A stretch of DNA of 64,000 bases from Gloeocapsopsis dulcis (GCF_032163395.1 NZ_CP119968.1:1039501-1103500), one strand, 5' to 3'. Positions 28,737-38,353 are shown, counted from the first letter of the stretch. Notes: a model not told the origin generated them from the letters alone. Program-made: numbers and translations.

Positions 28737-31304
28737 TTACCGACCAACAACAATTATCCACATCATTGCGGTTAAGGCGATCGCTCCTAAATGTTGTGGC
28801 AAAAGAAGACGTAACGGCTGACGGGCAATTTTGTGCGTCAAGACTAGTGTTAACATTACAGAAAAAATTAAAGTGACTCCTTGTAAAAAAGCAGTTACCG
28901 CAGGGTGCGCTACGACGATCGGCATTCCTTGACCGCTATAGCCAAAAGTTGCCAATGTTACGGGAACAATCCTACCAGCCTCTCCTAAACCTAAACGTAG
29001 GTAGTGTGCCAGATTTGCACCTAATACAAGGGGTAAATAACCATAGGCTATCTCTACAAAAGGTCTAGGCTTAGGAATAAAGTTGGATTTTGCTTGTTTG
29101 ATAAAATTGTTGAACAAATATAATAGCTGCATTACACCGTATACCAATAGAGCAGCGATCGCTGGAATCACTAAGGCGACTAATGACACTCCTAAATGTG
29201 GCAAGAACTGCGTTAAATCTAGATGCCAACCTAAAGTTGCTTGCAACTCTGGTAAACGATGTAGAAATACTCCACCAAAGAGTAAGAACAACAACGCCAC
29301 TTCATAAGAATGGGGTACGTGCGTTGTCCACAATTCAATTCCAGGGGGGCGCAAGTTGACCTCAACCGAACGGTGCGGACAAGCTTTCAAACACGTCATG
29401 CACAGGACACAATCGCGGTTATCTTCAAGTTGGGCAGGGTGCGAGTACAACGGACATCCATTCGTTTCCATGCCTTCGCCCTTTTGCGGACCACCTTTGT
29501 AACACTGATATGTCGTACATTCTGCTGAACAAGTCCCCTGTTGCGCCCGCAACTCAATCATCGATAATTTAGCAAATAGCCCATTCATTCCCCCAATTGG
29601 ACAGAGGTAGCGACACCAAAATCGGCGCTCAAAAATTGCCGAGAAAATCATCGCACCAGCGGTGATTAATAGCAGCAAGCAACTAGATAGATAAGCAGTA
29701 TCTTCTAAATTCCAAAGTTCTTCCCACAAGAAAATTAAGGTAAATAGTCCAAATAAAAACCATCCACCCCATTTTTCCGCTTGATGTCGCGGCCAAGGCT
29801 TTAATTGTCGCGGAAATAGCCATAGAGAAAGCTTCTGGGTTACTTCCCCGTAAATCATGAATGGACAAAATGCACACCAAATTCGTCCGAGAAACGGAAA
29901 TCCGAGTAATATTAAAGGCCACCACCACGCCCAAAACATATTTAAGGCAAAGTTCTCACTACGATGTTGCGGTCCAACAAAGAGAACAATAACAACAACA
30001 GCAAAAAACCACAAAGTAAAGCCATAATTGATCCGGTCTGGATACCAAGGACTGCGGAGAAAGTGCCGCAATCCAGGATACATATTTAAAAGATTAACTC
30101 GGAATTGTTTTTTCTTAGTTTGAGCTGACCAAAAGATTTCTTCGGTAAGTTCTGCTGCCCCTGCTGACTGAATAATTGCTCTTTCTACTAAGCTTTGCAA
30201 TTCTTGCAGATTACCAGGAAAATCGTAGGATTGTAAGCGGCGTAGTGCTTCCGGAGTAATTCTCGGTTTGGCAATGCCTTGACTGCGACTGTAGAGACTA
30301 ATATAGTACTCAGCTTGAGCTTTAATGTCAGTTTTACGTACCCGTAGCGGTGGAACTTTGATGATCTGACCAGCACAGCGCTCAATTGTAGACTGAGTTT
30401 TTTCAGAAATCATTAAAATCCGAGCCTGAGAAATTCGAGGTGTAGGGGTGGGTTCTCCAGGACGACTCACTGGGGTGTATGTACCTGTTTTAAGTAGTTC
30501 TACCAAGGAAGGCACTAACTCCGCAGGTAAATCTTGAATATTATTAAGAACGAGCGTGCCATCTCCCAGCCATTCGAGTAATCCTACTTTGCCACTTGCA
30601 CGACCAAATAAATCTGCACCGCTGGATTGGAGAATATTACAGTTGAGTTTGATAATTGGTTGTTTGCGCTGTGGAGAACCAAAGTGAATCAACGCCGCGA
30701 TGTTGTCTTTTTCTATCCCTGGTTCGCCAAAAATCAACACTGACTTGCGCTCAAGGCTAGCTTCTCGAATGGCAGCACGCAGACGCACAGCATAGCGACT
30801 TGTCCCTACGATACCGCGTTGGGCTTTAGTAACTAAATAAGGACGTAGGGCTTGGGAACGTTCTTGTTCATAAGTGAGTGCTGAGGTGAGTTGTGCGACT
30901 TCTTGGATAAGTTGGCGGGAGAATACCTGCGTGATTTCTGGGTGTTGGGCAACGATCTGTTTGAATTGCGCCGCCGGAATAACCCAAAAGTGACTTTCGG
31001 TAAGAGTTTTAATCGTGCGCTGTGCGGGTTGATCTAATAAGAGTTCCTGGAGATGAACGACTGTTCCAGGAAGAAAGCTACATGCCGCTACTGCTGAATT
31101 ACTGGGATTGGTGCGATAACTTTCTAGCTTACCTTGTTTAAGAATGTAGAGTGCTTCTGGAGGCGTGTCCTCTGTGACGAGAGGGTAGTTTTCTGGTAGG
31201 GTTTTTTCTTCAAGAACTTGCGCGATCGCTTCCAATACTTCAGCAGAAAGAATTCCTAAAGCCGTGCGTTCTTGTAGCCATATGAGTGTGTCTGGAGAGG
31301 TCAT
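28737..31304 (-). CDS. Fusion: cNMP-binding domain, degenerate sigma-54-type AAA+, membrane polyferredoxin
   Basis: The 855-residue protein has three parts. Residues about 10-140 form a cyclic-nucleotide-binding domain of CRP type. Residues about 165-390 resemble the NtrC-type AAA+ domain, but the Walker A region reads GEPGIEK (193-199), the Walker B region LVLNNI (251-256) and the GAFTGA loop region FGRASGKVG, so ATPase and sigma-54 contact residues are lost. The remainder is a NapH/NosR-like membrane polyferredoxin: several transmembrane helices, two CxxxC[P] motifs (WCAFCP, WCRYLCP) and ferredoxin-type cysteines (CVLCMTCLKACP). It probably moves electrons at the membrane under nucleotide control. 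No C-terminal Fis helix-turn-helix is present. Confidence 0.85.
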   Translation of the reverse strand: MTSPDTLIWLQERTALGILSAEVLEAIAQVLEEKTLPENYPLVTEDTPPEALYILKQGKLESYRTNPSNSAVAACSFLPGTVVHLQELLLDQPAQRTIKTLTESHFWVIPAAQFKQIVAQHPEITQVFSRQLIQEVAQLTSALTYEQERSQALRPYLVTKAQRGIVGTSRYAVRLRAAIREASLERKSVLIFGEPGIEKDNIAALIHFGSPQRKQPIIKLNCNILQSSGADLFGRASGKVGLLEWLGDGTLVLNNIQDLPAELVPSLVELLKTGTYTPVSRPGEPTPTPRISQARILMISEKTQSTIERCAGQIIKVPPLRVRKTDIKAQAEYYISLYSRSQGIAKPRITPEALRRLQSYDFPGNLQELQSLVERAIIQSAGAAELTEEIFWSAQTKKKQFRVNLLNMYPGLRHFLRSPWYPDRINYGFTLWFFAVVVIVLFVGPQHRSENFALNMFWAWWWPLILLGFPFLGRIWCAFCPFMIYGEVTQKLSLWLFPRQLKPWPRHQAEKWGGWFLFGLFTLIFLWEELWNLEDTAYLSSCLLLLITAGAMIFSAIFERRFWCRYLCPIGGMNGLFAKLSMIELRAQQGTCSAECTTYQCYKGGPQKGEGMETNGCPLYSHPAQLEDNRDCVLCMTCLKACPHRSVEVNLRPPGIELWTTHVPHSYEVALLFLLFGGVFLHRLPELQATLGWHLDLTQFLPHLGVSLVALVIPAIAALLVYGVMQLLYLFNNFIKQAKSNFIPKPRPFVEIAYGYLPLVLGANLAHYLRLGLGEAGRIVPVTLATFGYSGQGMPIVVAHPAVTAFLQGVTLIFSVMLTLVLTHKIARQPLRLLLPQHLGAIALTAMMWIIVVGR

Positions 31305-31438
31305 CAGCGATTCTCCGATAATGCGGCTTGCCTATGTATTATGAACCAAGTACAGGCGATCGCGGCGACAATTCATTATATAAATACCGCAACCTCAAAT
31401 TCTTCCTAAAAATCCCTTGAATCAGGATCGTCATAACC

Positions 31439-31531
31439 ATGACCACAGCAGATTTACCAAATCTTTGGGTTCCTTTATTACTCTTAAGTTTAATCATCGC
31501 TGCTGCGATCTTCTTTAACCTAGTCAAGTAA
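31439..31531 (+). CDS. Candidate 30-residue single-span membrane protein
   Basis: ATG 31439 to TAA 31531 encodes 30 residues: a polar start (MTTADLPNLW), one hydrophobic span of about 17 residues and a closing NLVK. An AGGA site lies about 13 bases before the start. The profile is that of small photosystem or cytochrome b6f subunits, but I do not recognise it as any named one. It is divergent from the polyferredoxin fusion gene, 134 bases away. It is too short for ordinary gene callers and may be chance. Confidence 0.45.
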   Translation: MTTADLPNLWVPLLLLSLIIAAAIFFNLVK

Positions 31532-31591
31532 AATATAGAACTACCACAGCCATATCCTCAAAATAGCCATGGTAGTGAGATGTGAGACTTA

Positions 31592-32206
31592 CTACGATCG
31601 CAACTTAGCCGTTACCTCAGCCACACGACGACCCAATACTTTTGAAATTTCTAAATCTTCTGATTTAGGTTGCAACTCGCCTTGTCCGCCTGCGATTGTT
31701 GTAGCCCCATAAGGAGTACCACCACGTGCCTCAGTGTGAATCATTCCTGGCGTAGAGTAAGGCACGCCGACAATTAGCATACCTAAGTGCAACAACGGTA
31801 CCATCATTGTGAGCAGTGTTGTCTCTTGTCCGCCGTGAGTCGAAGCTGTGGAAGTAAAAACGCCTGCTGGTTTACCTTCCATTTCACCATTGAGCCATAG
31901 CTGTGCAGTTGAATCTATTAGCTGCTTCATTTGCGCACACATATTGCCGTAACGAGTCGGAGAACCCAAAATCACAGCGTCAGCTGCGCGCAAATCATCG
32001 ACAGTGCAAACTGGGATATCTTTTTGCTGTTCCCTTACTTGACTAGCAAACTCGTTTTGATCAATGATTTTGTCAACCGCTTCAAATTCCTGTACGCGGC
32101 GTAGCATAACTTCGGCTTGCGAAATTTGACTAGCGCCTTCTGCTACAGCTTTTGCTATCTGTAATGTGTGACCGTACATCGAGTAGTAAACAATCAAAAT
32201 TTTCAT
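31592..32206 (-). CDS. wrbA: NAD(P)H:quinone oxidoreductase WrbA
   Basis: The 204-residue flavodoxin-like protein has the FMN phosphate loop SMYGHT at residues 9-14, the GSPTRYGNM loop and ASTHGGQETT typical of WrbA. It reduces quinones by two electrons and so avoids semiquinone radicals. It is downstream of pirin and marR in the same direction, so it is probably part of one quinone/oxidative stress group. Confidence 0.95.
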   Translation of the reverse strand: MKILIVYYSMYGHTLQIAKAVAEGASQISQAEVMLRRVQEFEAVDKIIDQNEFASQVREQQKDIPVCTVDDLRAADAVILGSPTRYGNMCAQMKQLIDSTAQLWLNGEMEGKPAGVFTSTASTHGGQETTLLTMMVPLLHLGMLIVGVPYSTPGMIHTEARGGTPYGATTIAGGQGELQPKSEDLEISKVLGRRVAEVTAKLRS

Positions 32207-32313
32207 TTTTGCCTCTTAAAATTTAATGAACCTAGTGACTAAAGCTAGAGTTAATTTGGGGCGATTAGCGTTAATAGCTAATTGCCAATCGCTAGTCGCT
32301 TTCACTTCATTGA

Positions 32314-33015
32314 TTACGCCAAATCAAACAACAAAATTTCTGCACCGCTATCTGTGCTGATCTTGATTAGTTCAGCTTCGTTCACAGCGACACCATCACC
32401 CGCTTGCAAGACGTAACCGTTAAGATTGACTGCACCTCGTGCTAGTTGTAACCAGCCATAGCGATTTGGTTGCAACTGATAGGACAAGCGATCGCCTGCT
32501 TTTAATACCGAAGTGTACAAATCGACATCTTGGTGAATCTTTACTACACCATCGCGCCCATCACCTGCTGCGATCAACCGCAGTTGCGATCGTCTTTCTG
32601 CTAAGGGAAACATCCGCTGTTCGTAACTTGGTTCTAATCCTTGCTGATTTGGTAAAATCCAAATTTGCAACAGATGAACTGACTCGGTTTTTGAAGGATT
32701 AAATTCGCTATGAACAATCCCCGTTCCCGCACTCATCCGCTGTACTTCTCCTGGTGTAATAAGTGCACCGTTTCCTAAGCTATCCTTATGTTCGAGTGCG
32801 CCTTCGAGTACATAAGTGAGAATTTCCATGTCACGATGACCGTGTGCGCCAAAACCTCTTCCTGGGTTAACGCGATCTTCATTAATGACACGTAAAGCCC
32901 GAAAACCCATGTGTTCTGGGTCGTAGTAATTTGCAAAGGAAAATGTGTGGTAGCTGTCTAACCAACCATGATTTGCATGACCGCGATCGCTTCCTGGATG
33001 TAGTGTAATCATCAC
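32314..33015 (-). CDS. Pirin family protein
   Basis: The 233-residue bicupin is a pirin: metal-binding motif HxH in GAHGHRDME and [13 protein letters not shown]. Bacterial pirins often have quercetinase-like activity or act as redox sensors. It starts 67 bases after the marR stop, with a palindromic operator just upstream, and is followed by wrbA. Confidence 0.93.
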   Translation of the reverse strand: MMITLHPGSDRGHANHGWLDSYHTFSFANYYDPEHMGFRALRVINEDRVNPGRGFGAHGHRDMEILTYVLEGALEHKDSLGNGALITPGEVQRMSAGTGIVHSEFNPSKTESVHLLQIWILPNQQGLEPSYEQRMFPLAERRSQLRLIAAGDGRDGVVKIHQDVDLYTSVLKAGDRLSYQLQPNRYGWLQLARGAVNLNGYVLQAGDGVAVNEAELIKISTDSGAEILLFDLA

Positions 33016-33041
33016 TTCCTCCTTAGTTTTAAGTTAAATAG

Positions 33042-33053
33042 TTTAATATTGAA
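33042..33053. promoter_or_regulatory. Likely MarR operator upstream of pirin
   Basis: TTTAATATTGAA lies 27 bases before the pirin start. It matches, with one change, the perfect palindrome before the marR gene (TTTAATATTAAA). The pair suggests autoregulation and control of pirin/wrbA by the MarR protein. Confidence 0.55.
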
Positions 33054-33082
33054 TTAATTAGACAAAAAAACAGCGCCAACAA

Positions 33083-33529
33083 TTATTCTTTTTTACCCAA
33101 TCGCCGACACAGACGACCAAGTTCTTCTTGTTCAGACATACTCAATATAGCCATTTCAGCTACTACAGCCGCCACATGAGTTGGGAAAATGCGACTAATT
33201 AACTGTTTTCCGGCTGCGGTTAAGTTGACTCGAATACAGCGGCGATCGTCAGGTTCGCGTTCGCGTTTAACTAGCTCTCGCTTCTCCAAATTATCGATGA
33301 CTAAAGTGATATTACCACCACTTTTGAGGAGTTTTGCAGCTAGGTCGCGTTGATACATTGAACCTAAGTGGTACAGTGCCTCAAGGACACCAAATTGGGT
33401 AATCGTCAAGTTTGTTTCATCCAAGTGACGATGAATGCGAGATGATACCGAATCTACAGCACGTACCAACTTAATATACGTGTCTAATGCTCTTACCTCT
33501 TCTTCTGTACCATGATATCGCGTCCCCAT
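33083..33529 (-). CDS. MarR-family transcriptional regulator
   Basis: The 148-residue winged-helix protein has LTITQFGVLEALYHLGSM, LAAKLLKSGGNITLVIDNLE and the wing KREREPDDRRCIRVNLT, typical MarR features. Such proteins often respond to phenolics, quinones or redox stress. Genomic context (pirin, wrbA) and the palindrome ATTTAATATTAAAT upstream support that role. Confidence 0.92.
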   Translation of the reverse strand: MGTRYHGTEEEVRALDTYIKLVRAVDSVSSRIHRHLDETNLTITQFGVLEALYHLGSMYQRDLAAKLLKSGGNITLVIDNLEKRELVKREREPDDRRCIRVNLTAAGKQLISRIFPTHVAAVVAEMAILSMSEQEELGRLCRRLGKKE

Positions 33530-33549
33530 TTATTGTTTGAGTCTAAATG

Positions 33550-33563
33550 ATTTAATATTAAAT
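33550..33563. promoter_or_regulatory. Perfect palindrome upstream of marR
   Basis: ATTTAATATTAAAT is a perfect 14-base palindrome 21 bases before the marR start, flanked by ATG/CAT-like arms (TGATTTAATATTAAATTATCA). A near-copy lies before pirin. It is the probable binding site of the MarR protein. Confidence 0.6.
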
Positions 33564-33600
33564 TATCATGTCAGGACTTCCCTTGTCAACTCTTCAAGAC

Positions 33601-34530
33601 TCAAAACTCTCTAAGATTCGCTTGTTGTAACAGTTGCTCAGTACTTTTTTCCCACTGCGAATTACCTTGAGATGCGTACAAAGTTTTAGCAGATTCCAAC
33701 ACGGCTTGTGCACTTTGATATTGCCCTAAATGCATATAGACTAGCCCAGCTGCATAGTACGCATTAGCATAGTTTCTATTTGCTAAGGCAGATTGGCGAA
33801 AGGCTTCTAGCGCGGATTGTAAATTGCCTTGCCCAAACAGAATAGCACCTAAATTGTAATGAGCTTCAGCATAATTTGGTTTAATTTTGATTGCTTCGCG
33901 AAAGGCTGCAGTTGCTTGTTCAACTTGATTTTGTTGAAGATAAACAACACCTAAATGATAAGTAACTTCTGGTAGATTTGGGCTGTATTTAATTGCTGTA
34001 CTGTATGCAGCGATCGCACCTTGCCAATCTTGTTGTTGCTCTTTTACTAAACCAAGGTTGTAGTGCGCTAGTCCTAACTTTGGTTCAAGTTCTATTGCGT
34101 TTTGTAAAAAGTCTTGTGCTTGTTTAGGGTTGTTTCCTTCTATTAGTACTGCTCCCAAGTTAGCATAGGCTAAAGCAAACTTTGGTTCGGCTTGAATTGC
34201 GCGGTAAAATGCTTCTGCCGCAGGTTGGAGTTGTCCGGTTTCACGCAAGGCAAGTCCTAGATTGTACTGCGCTGGTGCTAATCTAGGATCGAGCTTAGTT
34301 GCTGTTTCAAACGCGGCGATCGCATCTTTAAGTTTGTTTTGTTGTACCAACTGTAGCCCTTGATTAACCCAATCAGCAGCAGTTTGGGGATTTATCTGTG
34401 CTAGAGCAGGTGTAGTTAAGCTTTCATTGGTAACAGCAATTATTGTTAGTGCGGATACTAAGAATACTACTAAATTTTTTGAAAGTAGTTTGATCAATCC
34501 TATTTCTGACATTACTTTATAAAAGTTCAA
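33601..34530 (-). CDS. TPR-repeat protein, exported
   Basis: The 309-residue protein has a hydrophobic signal at about 18-46 ending PALAQ and then about seven tetratricopeptide repeats (repeated pattern AxYNLGxxLxxxGxxxxAxxxF, for example LAPAQYNLGLALRETGQLQP). TPRs mediate protein contacts, here probably in the periplasm or thylakoid lumen. Met at residue 7 is an alternative start. The partner is unknown. It is divergent from the EF-G-like gene. Confidence 0.82.
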   Translation of the reverse strand: MNFYKVMSEIGLIKLLSKNLVVFLVSALTIIAVTNESLTTPALAQINPQTAADWVNQGLQLVQQNKLKDAIAAFETATKLDPRLAPAQYNLGLALRETGQLQPAAEAFYRAIQAEPKFALAYANLGAVLIEGNNPKQAQDFLQNAIELEPKLGLAHYNLGLVKEQQQDWQGAIAAYSTAIKYSPNLPEVTYHLGVVYLQQNQVEQATAAFREAIKIKPNYAEAHYNLGAILFGQGNLQSALEAFRQSALANRNYANAYYAAGLVYMHLGQYQSAQAVLESAKTLYASQGNSQWEKSTEQLLQQANLREF

Positions 34531-34723
34531 AATCCTGCATAAAAATTTGTTTTGCTTAATTATTATTAAACTAAATCTTACAAGAGACTACGATTTTTGT
34601 TGCTCTGATTAAAGATAGGTAATAGTGAGATTAAATGACAGATAATTCCCTACAGCATCATTATCGCTTCTCGAATTAAAAAGATGCAGCGCTTTCGTGA
34701 GCAAAGTTGCTCAGGAGGATTTT

Positions 34724-36796
34724 ATGAACGAAAAAGGAAAAATGGGCTTGCACAATGTCGCCATTGTCGGCCCATATTTAAGTGGCAAAACAACGTTACT
34801 AGAAAGTTTGCTCTTCGTCACTGGGGCAATTTCCCGCAAGGGTAGTGTTCGCGATGGCAATACGGTAGGAGATAGCTCAACCGAAGCCCGCGATCGCCAC
34901 ATGAGTGTGGAAGTTAATGCTGCCAGTACAGAGTATAACGGAGTACGCTTCAATTTTATTGACTGTCCTGGCTCGGTAGAATTTGCCCAAGAGACTTACA
35001 ATGCCCTGATGGGAGTTGATGCAGCGATTGTTGTTTGCGAACCAACAAACGATAATTCCAACGAATCAAAACTACGGCTGCTCACACTCGCACCGATATT
35101 TAAATTTTTAGATGACTGGGAAATTCCCCATCTAGTCTTCATAAATAAAATGGACAAAGGCAGCAGCAACTTTATGGATATGTTGCACGCCTTAAAATCA
35201 ATCTCTAGCCGTCCAATTGTTCCACACCAATATCCGATTACGCAAGGCGAACAAATTACCGGATTTATTGACTTAGTGAGCGAGCAAGCTTACCAGTACC
35301 ATACAGGGGCAGCTTGCGATCCGATTCCGTTTCCTGAAGCATTTAAGGAACAAGAACAAGCAGCACGCACCGAAATGTTGGAGGAATTAGCCAACTTTGA
35401 CGATCGCTTGTTAGAAGAACTGCTAGAAGAAATTAACCCGCCGCAAGAAGAAATTGTCCAAGATATGCGGCTCGAACTAGGAGCAGATTTAGTAGTTCCA
35501 GTATTTTTTGGAGTTGCTGAACAAGACTTTGGCGTGCGATCGCTCCTCAAAGCACTCCTACGAGAAGCACCAACACCAGAAACAACCGCAGAACGTCGTG
35601 GTGTGGTTTTACACGCGGATGCTCCCCTAGCGCAGGTCCTGAAAACTTACTATACTCCCCAAGGTGGCAAATTATCATTAGTACGGGTTTGGCAAGGCAA
35701 GTTAACCGACGGGATTGTCCTTAACGGAGTGCGTGCTGGTGGCATTTATCGTCTCATCGGACAACAAACAACCTCACTCACCGAGGTGCAAGCTGGCGAC
35801 ATTGTGGCACTCTCGCGCTTAGAGGGAATCAACACAGGAGATACGCTGTCATCGAATAGCGAACTAGCTTCAGAATTGCCCAAAGCTGAACATTTAGATC
35901 CAGTATATGCTTTAGCAATTACTCCTGAAAAACGCAATGATGAGGTAAAGTTAAGTGGAGCGCTCAGTAAACTTTTAGAAGAAGATCCTGCACTATACTG
36001 GGAACAACACGGCGACACGCACGAAGTGATTCTGTGGGGTCAAGGTGAAATTCACTTGCAAGTTGCTTTAGATCGATTGCGGCGGAAATACAATTTGCCA
36101 ATGACGACGCATCTGCCACAAGTACCCTATAAAGAAACTATTCGTAAACCAATTTCTTCGGTACATGGGCGTTACAAGCATCAAAGTGGTGGTCACGGAC
36201 AGTTTGGCGATGTGTATTTAGAAATCAAACCATTACCACGAGGCAAAGGCTTTGACTTCAAGGAAACCATTGTTGGTGGAGTCGTACCAAAGCAGTATAT
36301 CCCAGGTGTGGAAACAGGTGTCCGCGAGTATCTCGCCCATGGACCTTTAGGTTTCCCGATTGTGGATGTTGCTGTCACACTCACAAATGGTTCTTACCAT
36401 AGTGTAGATAGTTCCGAACAAGCATTTAAGCAAGCTGCGCGGATTGCGATGCAAACAGGAATACCGCAAGGCGAACCTACGCTACTCGAACCGATTGTAT
36501 CTATTGAAGTGACGACACCGAATGAATTTACTTCTAAGGTGCTGCAACTCGTCAGTGGACGTCGAGGGCAGATTTTAGGTTACGAAGGTAGAAGTGACTG
36601 GCAAGGCTGGGATAATGTGACTGCTTACTTACCACAAGCCGAAATGCACAGCTTTATCATCGAGTTGCGATCGCTTACTTTAGGTGTTGGTTCGTTTCAC
36701 TGGCAATATCACCATCTTCAGGAGGTTCCCGAAAAGCTAGCTGAACGAGTGTGTTCAACCACTAACGGTAACGGTAACGGCAATAATCATCGTTGA
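34724..36796 (+). CDS. Elongation factor G-like translation GTPase
   Basis: The 690-residue protein has the complete EF-G layout: GTPase domain with P-loop GPYLSGKTT, switch II DCPG and NKMD, then domains II to V (final part with LEPIVSIEVTTPNEF). It differs from canonical FusA in the G1 loop and lies away from the str operon, so it is one of the paralogous EF-G-like factors common in cyanobacteria, possibly for ribosome recycling or stress. ATG 34724 was chosen because a perfect AGGAGG lies just before it; the frame is open to 34697. The ending carries Asn/Gly repeats (NGNGNGNN). Confidence 0.88.
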   Translation: MNEKGKMGLHNVAIVGPYLSGKTTLLESLLFVTGAISRKGSVRDGNTVGDSSTEARDRHMSVEVNAASTEYNGVRFNFIDCPGSVEFAQETYNALMGVDAAIVVCEPTNDNSNESKLRLLTLAPIFKFLDDWEIPHLVFINKMDKGSSNFMDMLHALKSISSRPIVPHQYPITQGEQITGFIDLVSEQAYQYHTGAACDPIPFPEAFKEQEQAARTEMLEELANFDDRLLEELLEEINPPQEEIVQDMRLELGADLVVPVFFGVAEQDFGVRSLLKALLREAPTPETTAERRGVVLHADAPLAQVLKTYYTPQGGKLSLVRVWQGKLTDGIVLNGVRAGGIYRLIGQQTTSLTEVQAGDIVALSRLEGINTGDTLSSNSELASELPKAEHLDPVYALAITPEKRNDEVKLSGALSKLLEEDPALYWEQHGDTHEVILWGQGEIHLQVALDRLRRKYNLPMTTHLPQVPYKETIRKPISSVHGRYKHQSGGHGQFGDVYLEIKPLPRGKGFDFKETIVGGVVPKQYIPGVETGVREYLAHGPLGFPIVDVAVTLTNGSYHSVDSSEQAFKQAARIAMQTGIPQGEPTLLEPIVSIEVTTPNEFTSKVLQLVSGRRGQILGYEGRSDWQGWDNVTAYLPQAEMHSFIIELRSLTLGVGSFHWQYHHLQEVPEKLAERVCSTTNGNGNGNNHR

Positions 36797-36806
36797 AGAA
36801 GGGCTA

Positions 36807-36831
36807 AGAGGATGCGAATCGCGCGTCCTCT
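36807..36831 (+). terminator. Hairpin after the EF-G-like gene
   Basis: AGAGGATGCG and CGCGCGTCCTCT can pair about ten bases after the stop at 36796. No clear T tract follows, so it may be a factor-dependent or weak terminator. Confidence 0.4.
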
Positions 36832-36861
36832 GGCATCTGAACCCTAATCCCCATCCTGAGT

Positions 36862-37053
36862 ATGAGTAACCATCCCCAAGCTTGGTATATTATTAAACGT
36901 CCGACTGGTCATTGCGAAGTTGTGCCAAGCGATCGCACTGATGACAAACTTCATGTATCAGCTAAAGATCGTTGGGGACCTTTTTCTTCCCAAGAAGAAG
37001 CCTTAGCACGACGTATAGGTTTAATTCGGGCTGGAAAGTGCCAGCCCATATAA
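36862..37053 (+). CDS. Conserved small hypothetical protein
   Basis: A 63-residue protein beginning MSNHPQAWYIIKRPTGHCEV with a central DRWGPFSSQEEALARRIGLI. The compact fold hinted by WYI(I/V)..G.C and W.PF.S.EEA suggests a beta-alpha module of a family found widely in cyanobacteria. Function is unknown. It follows the EF-G-like gene by 65 bases and converges with the protease gene. Confidence 0.65.
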   Translation: MSNHPQAWYIIKRPTGHCEVVPSDRTDDKLHVSAKDRWGPFSSQEEALARRIGLIRAGKCQPI

Positions 37054-37063
37054 CATATCAAGC

Positions 37064-38353
37064 CTACTGCGGCGTGACTACTGCTCGATTACCACGTTGC
37101 GCAGCAATTTCTTTTTGTAACACGTTTAAAGCTGTAGAGTATTGAGGATCGGCGGACGTGCCGATTTTGTCTCTGTCTTGAACTAGCGATTCTTTTTGTT
37201 GATCGGTGAGTTCGACTACCACATCAGGATTAATCCCCGCTTTATTGATATCACGACCACTGGGGGTAAAGTATTTAGCAATAGTCACTGCTAAACCTGA
37301 ACCATCTCCTAATCCACGTACCGATTGGACTAAACCTTTCCCAAATGTTTTTGTCCCTACTACTACACCACGTTTGTTATCCTGTAAAGCACCAGCCAGA
37401 ATTTCACTTGCACTTGCTGACCCACCATCAACTAAAACAACAACAGGTTTATCTGTCAAGGCACGGTGGTTAGATTTTTCAATGTCTCTTTTTCCTTGTC
37501 GATCCATCGTAGAAACAATTGTGCCATCTTGTAACCACATTTGGGCAATTTCTACGCTGGAAAACAGCAAGCCACCAGGGTTAGAACGCAAGTCGAGAAT
37601 ATATCCTTGAACTTGCTGTTTCTCTAAGTCTCGAATGGCATTACGCATTTCTGTTGCTGCATTGGCACTGAACTGAGTTATGCGAATGTATCCGACATTA
37701 CCAGTTGGAGATGTTTGCCGACTATAGCGGACAGGGTGCAATTCGATCCGCGCCCGTGTAATTTGAAATTCTCGTTGCTGGTTTTGTCGCTGAATCGTTA
37801 AGCGGACTTGAGTACCTGGCTTTCCTTTAATCATAGATACCGCTTGATTGATATCAATGCCTTCAGTACTTTGACCGTCAATTTGAAGAATGATGTCTTT
37901 TGCTAAAATTCCTGCTCTTGCAGCTGGAGTGTCTTCAATTGGAGAAATTACAGTCAATTTATTCGTTTTCTCGTCCTGGGCAATTGTAATACCAATACCA
38001 GTGAGTTCTCCAGAAGTCTCAACTTGCATATTCTTGAACTCATCTGGGTCCATAAACCGAGTGTAGGGGTCATCGAGTCTTTTGAGCATTTCTCGGATGG
38101 CCTTATAAGCATCCTCTTTGCTGTTGTAAGACTGGTTAAGGTACTCTCGGCGCACAGCCTGCCAATTAGCTTGATTAAAAGTACCGTCTACATATTGACG
38201 GTCAATAATCTGCCAGACTTCATCTACCAATTCTTTAGGACTTTCTTGAAAGAAAGCCTGACCCCGCGAGTGAATGCCTGCACCGGCAACTGCAACCGTT
38301 GTTAGCATTGCTGCTGTAGCACCCAGAACAAGTCCACGTTTTGAAATGACCAT
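37064..38353 (-). CDS. ctp: C-terminal processing protease, S41 family
   Basis: The 429-residue exported protease has an N-terminal signal (MVISKRGLVLGATAAMLTT), a PDZ domain (about 110-195, LTGIGITIA ... GKPGTQVRLTI) and the S41 catalytic core with the serine in GGSASASEILAGAL and the lysine in TKTFGKG. CtpA-type enzymes process D1 and other lumenal proteins; whether this is CtpA, B or C cannot be settled by eye. Start 38353 gives a clean signal peptide; the frame is open 12 codons further up. Confidence 0.93.
   Translation of the reverse strand: MVISKRGLVLGATAAMLTTVAVAGAGIHSRGQAFFQESPKELVDEVWQIIDRQYVDGTFNQANWQAVRREYLNQSYNSKEDAYKAIREMLKRLDDPYTRFMDPDEFKNMQVETSGELTGIGITIAQDEKTNKLTVISPIEDTPAARAGILAKDIILQIDGQSTEGIDINQAVSMIKGKPGTQVRLTIQRQNQQREFQITRARIELHPVRYSRQTSPTGNVGYIRITQFSANAATEMRNAIRDLEKQQVQGYILDLRSNPGGLLFSSVEIAQMWLQDGTIVSTMDRQGKRDIEKSNHRALTDKPVVVLVDGGSASASEILAGALQDNKRGVVVGTKTFGKGLVQSVRGLGDGSGLAVTIAKYFTPSGRDINKAGINPDVVVELTDQQKESLVQDRDKIGTSADPQYSTALNVLQKEIAAQRGNRAVVTPQ

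Noticed and set aside
28737-31304. Interpretation as a true sigma-54-dependent activator
   Set aside because: GAFTGA, Walker A and Walker B residues are missing and there is no C-terminal DNA-binding helix.
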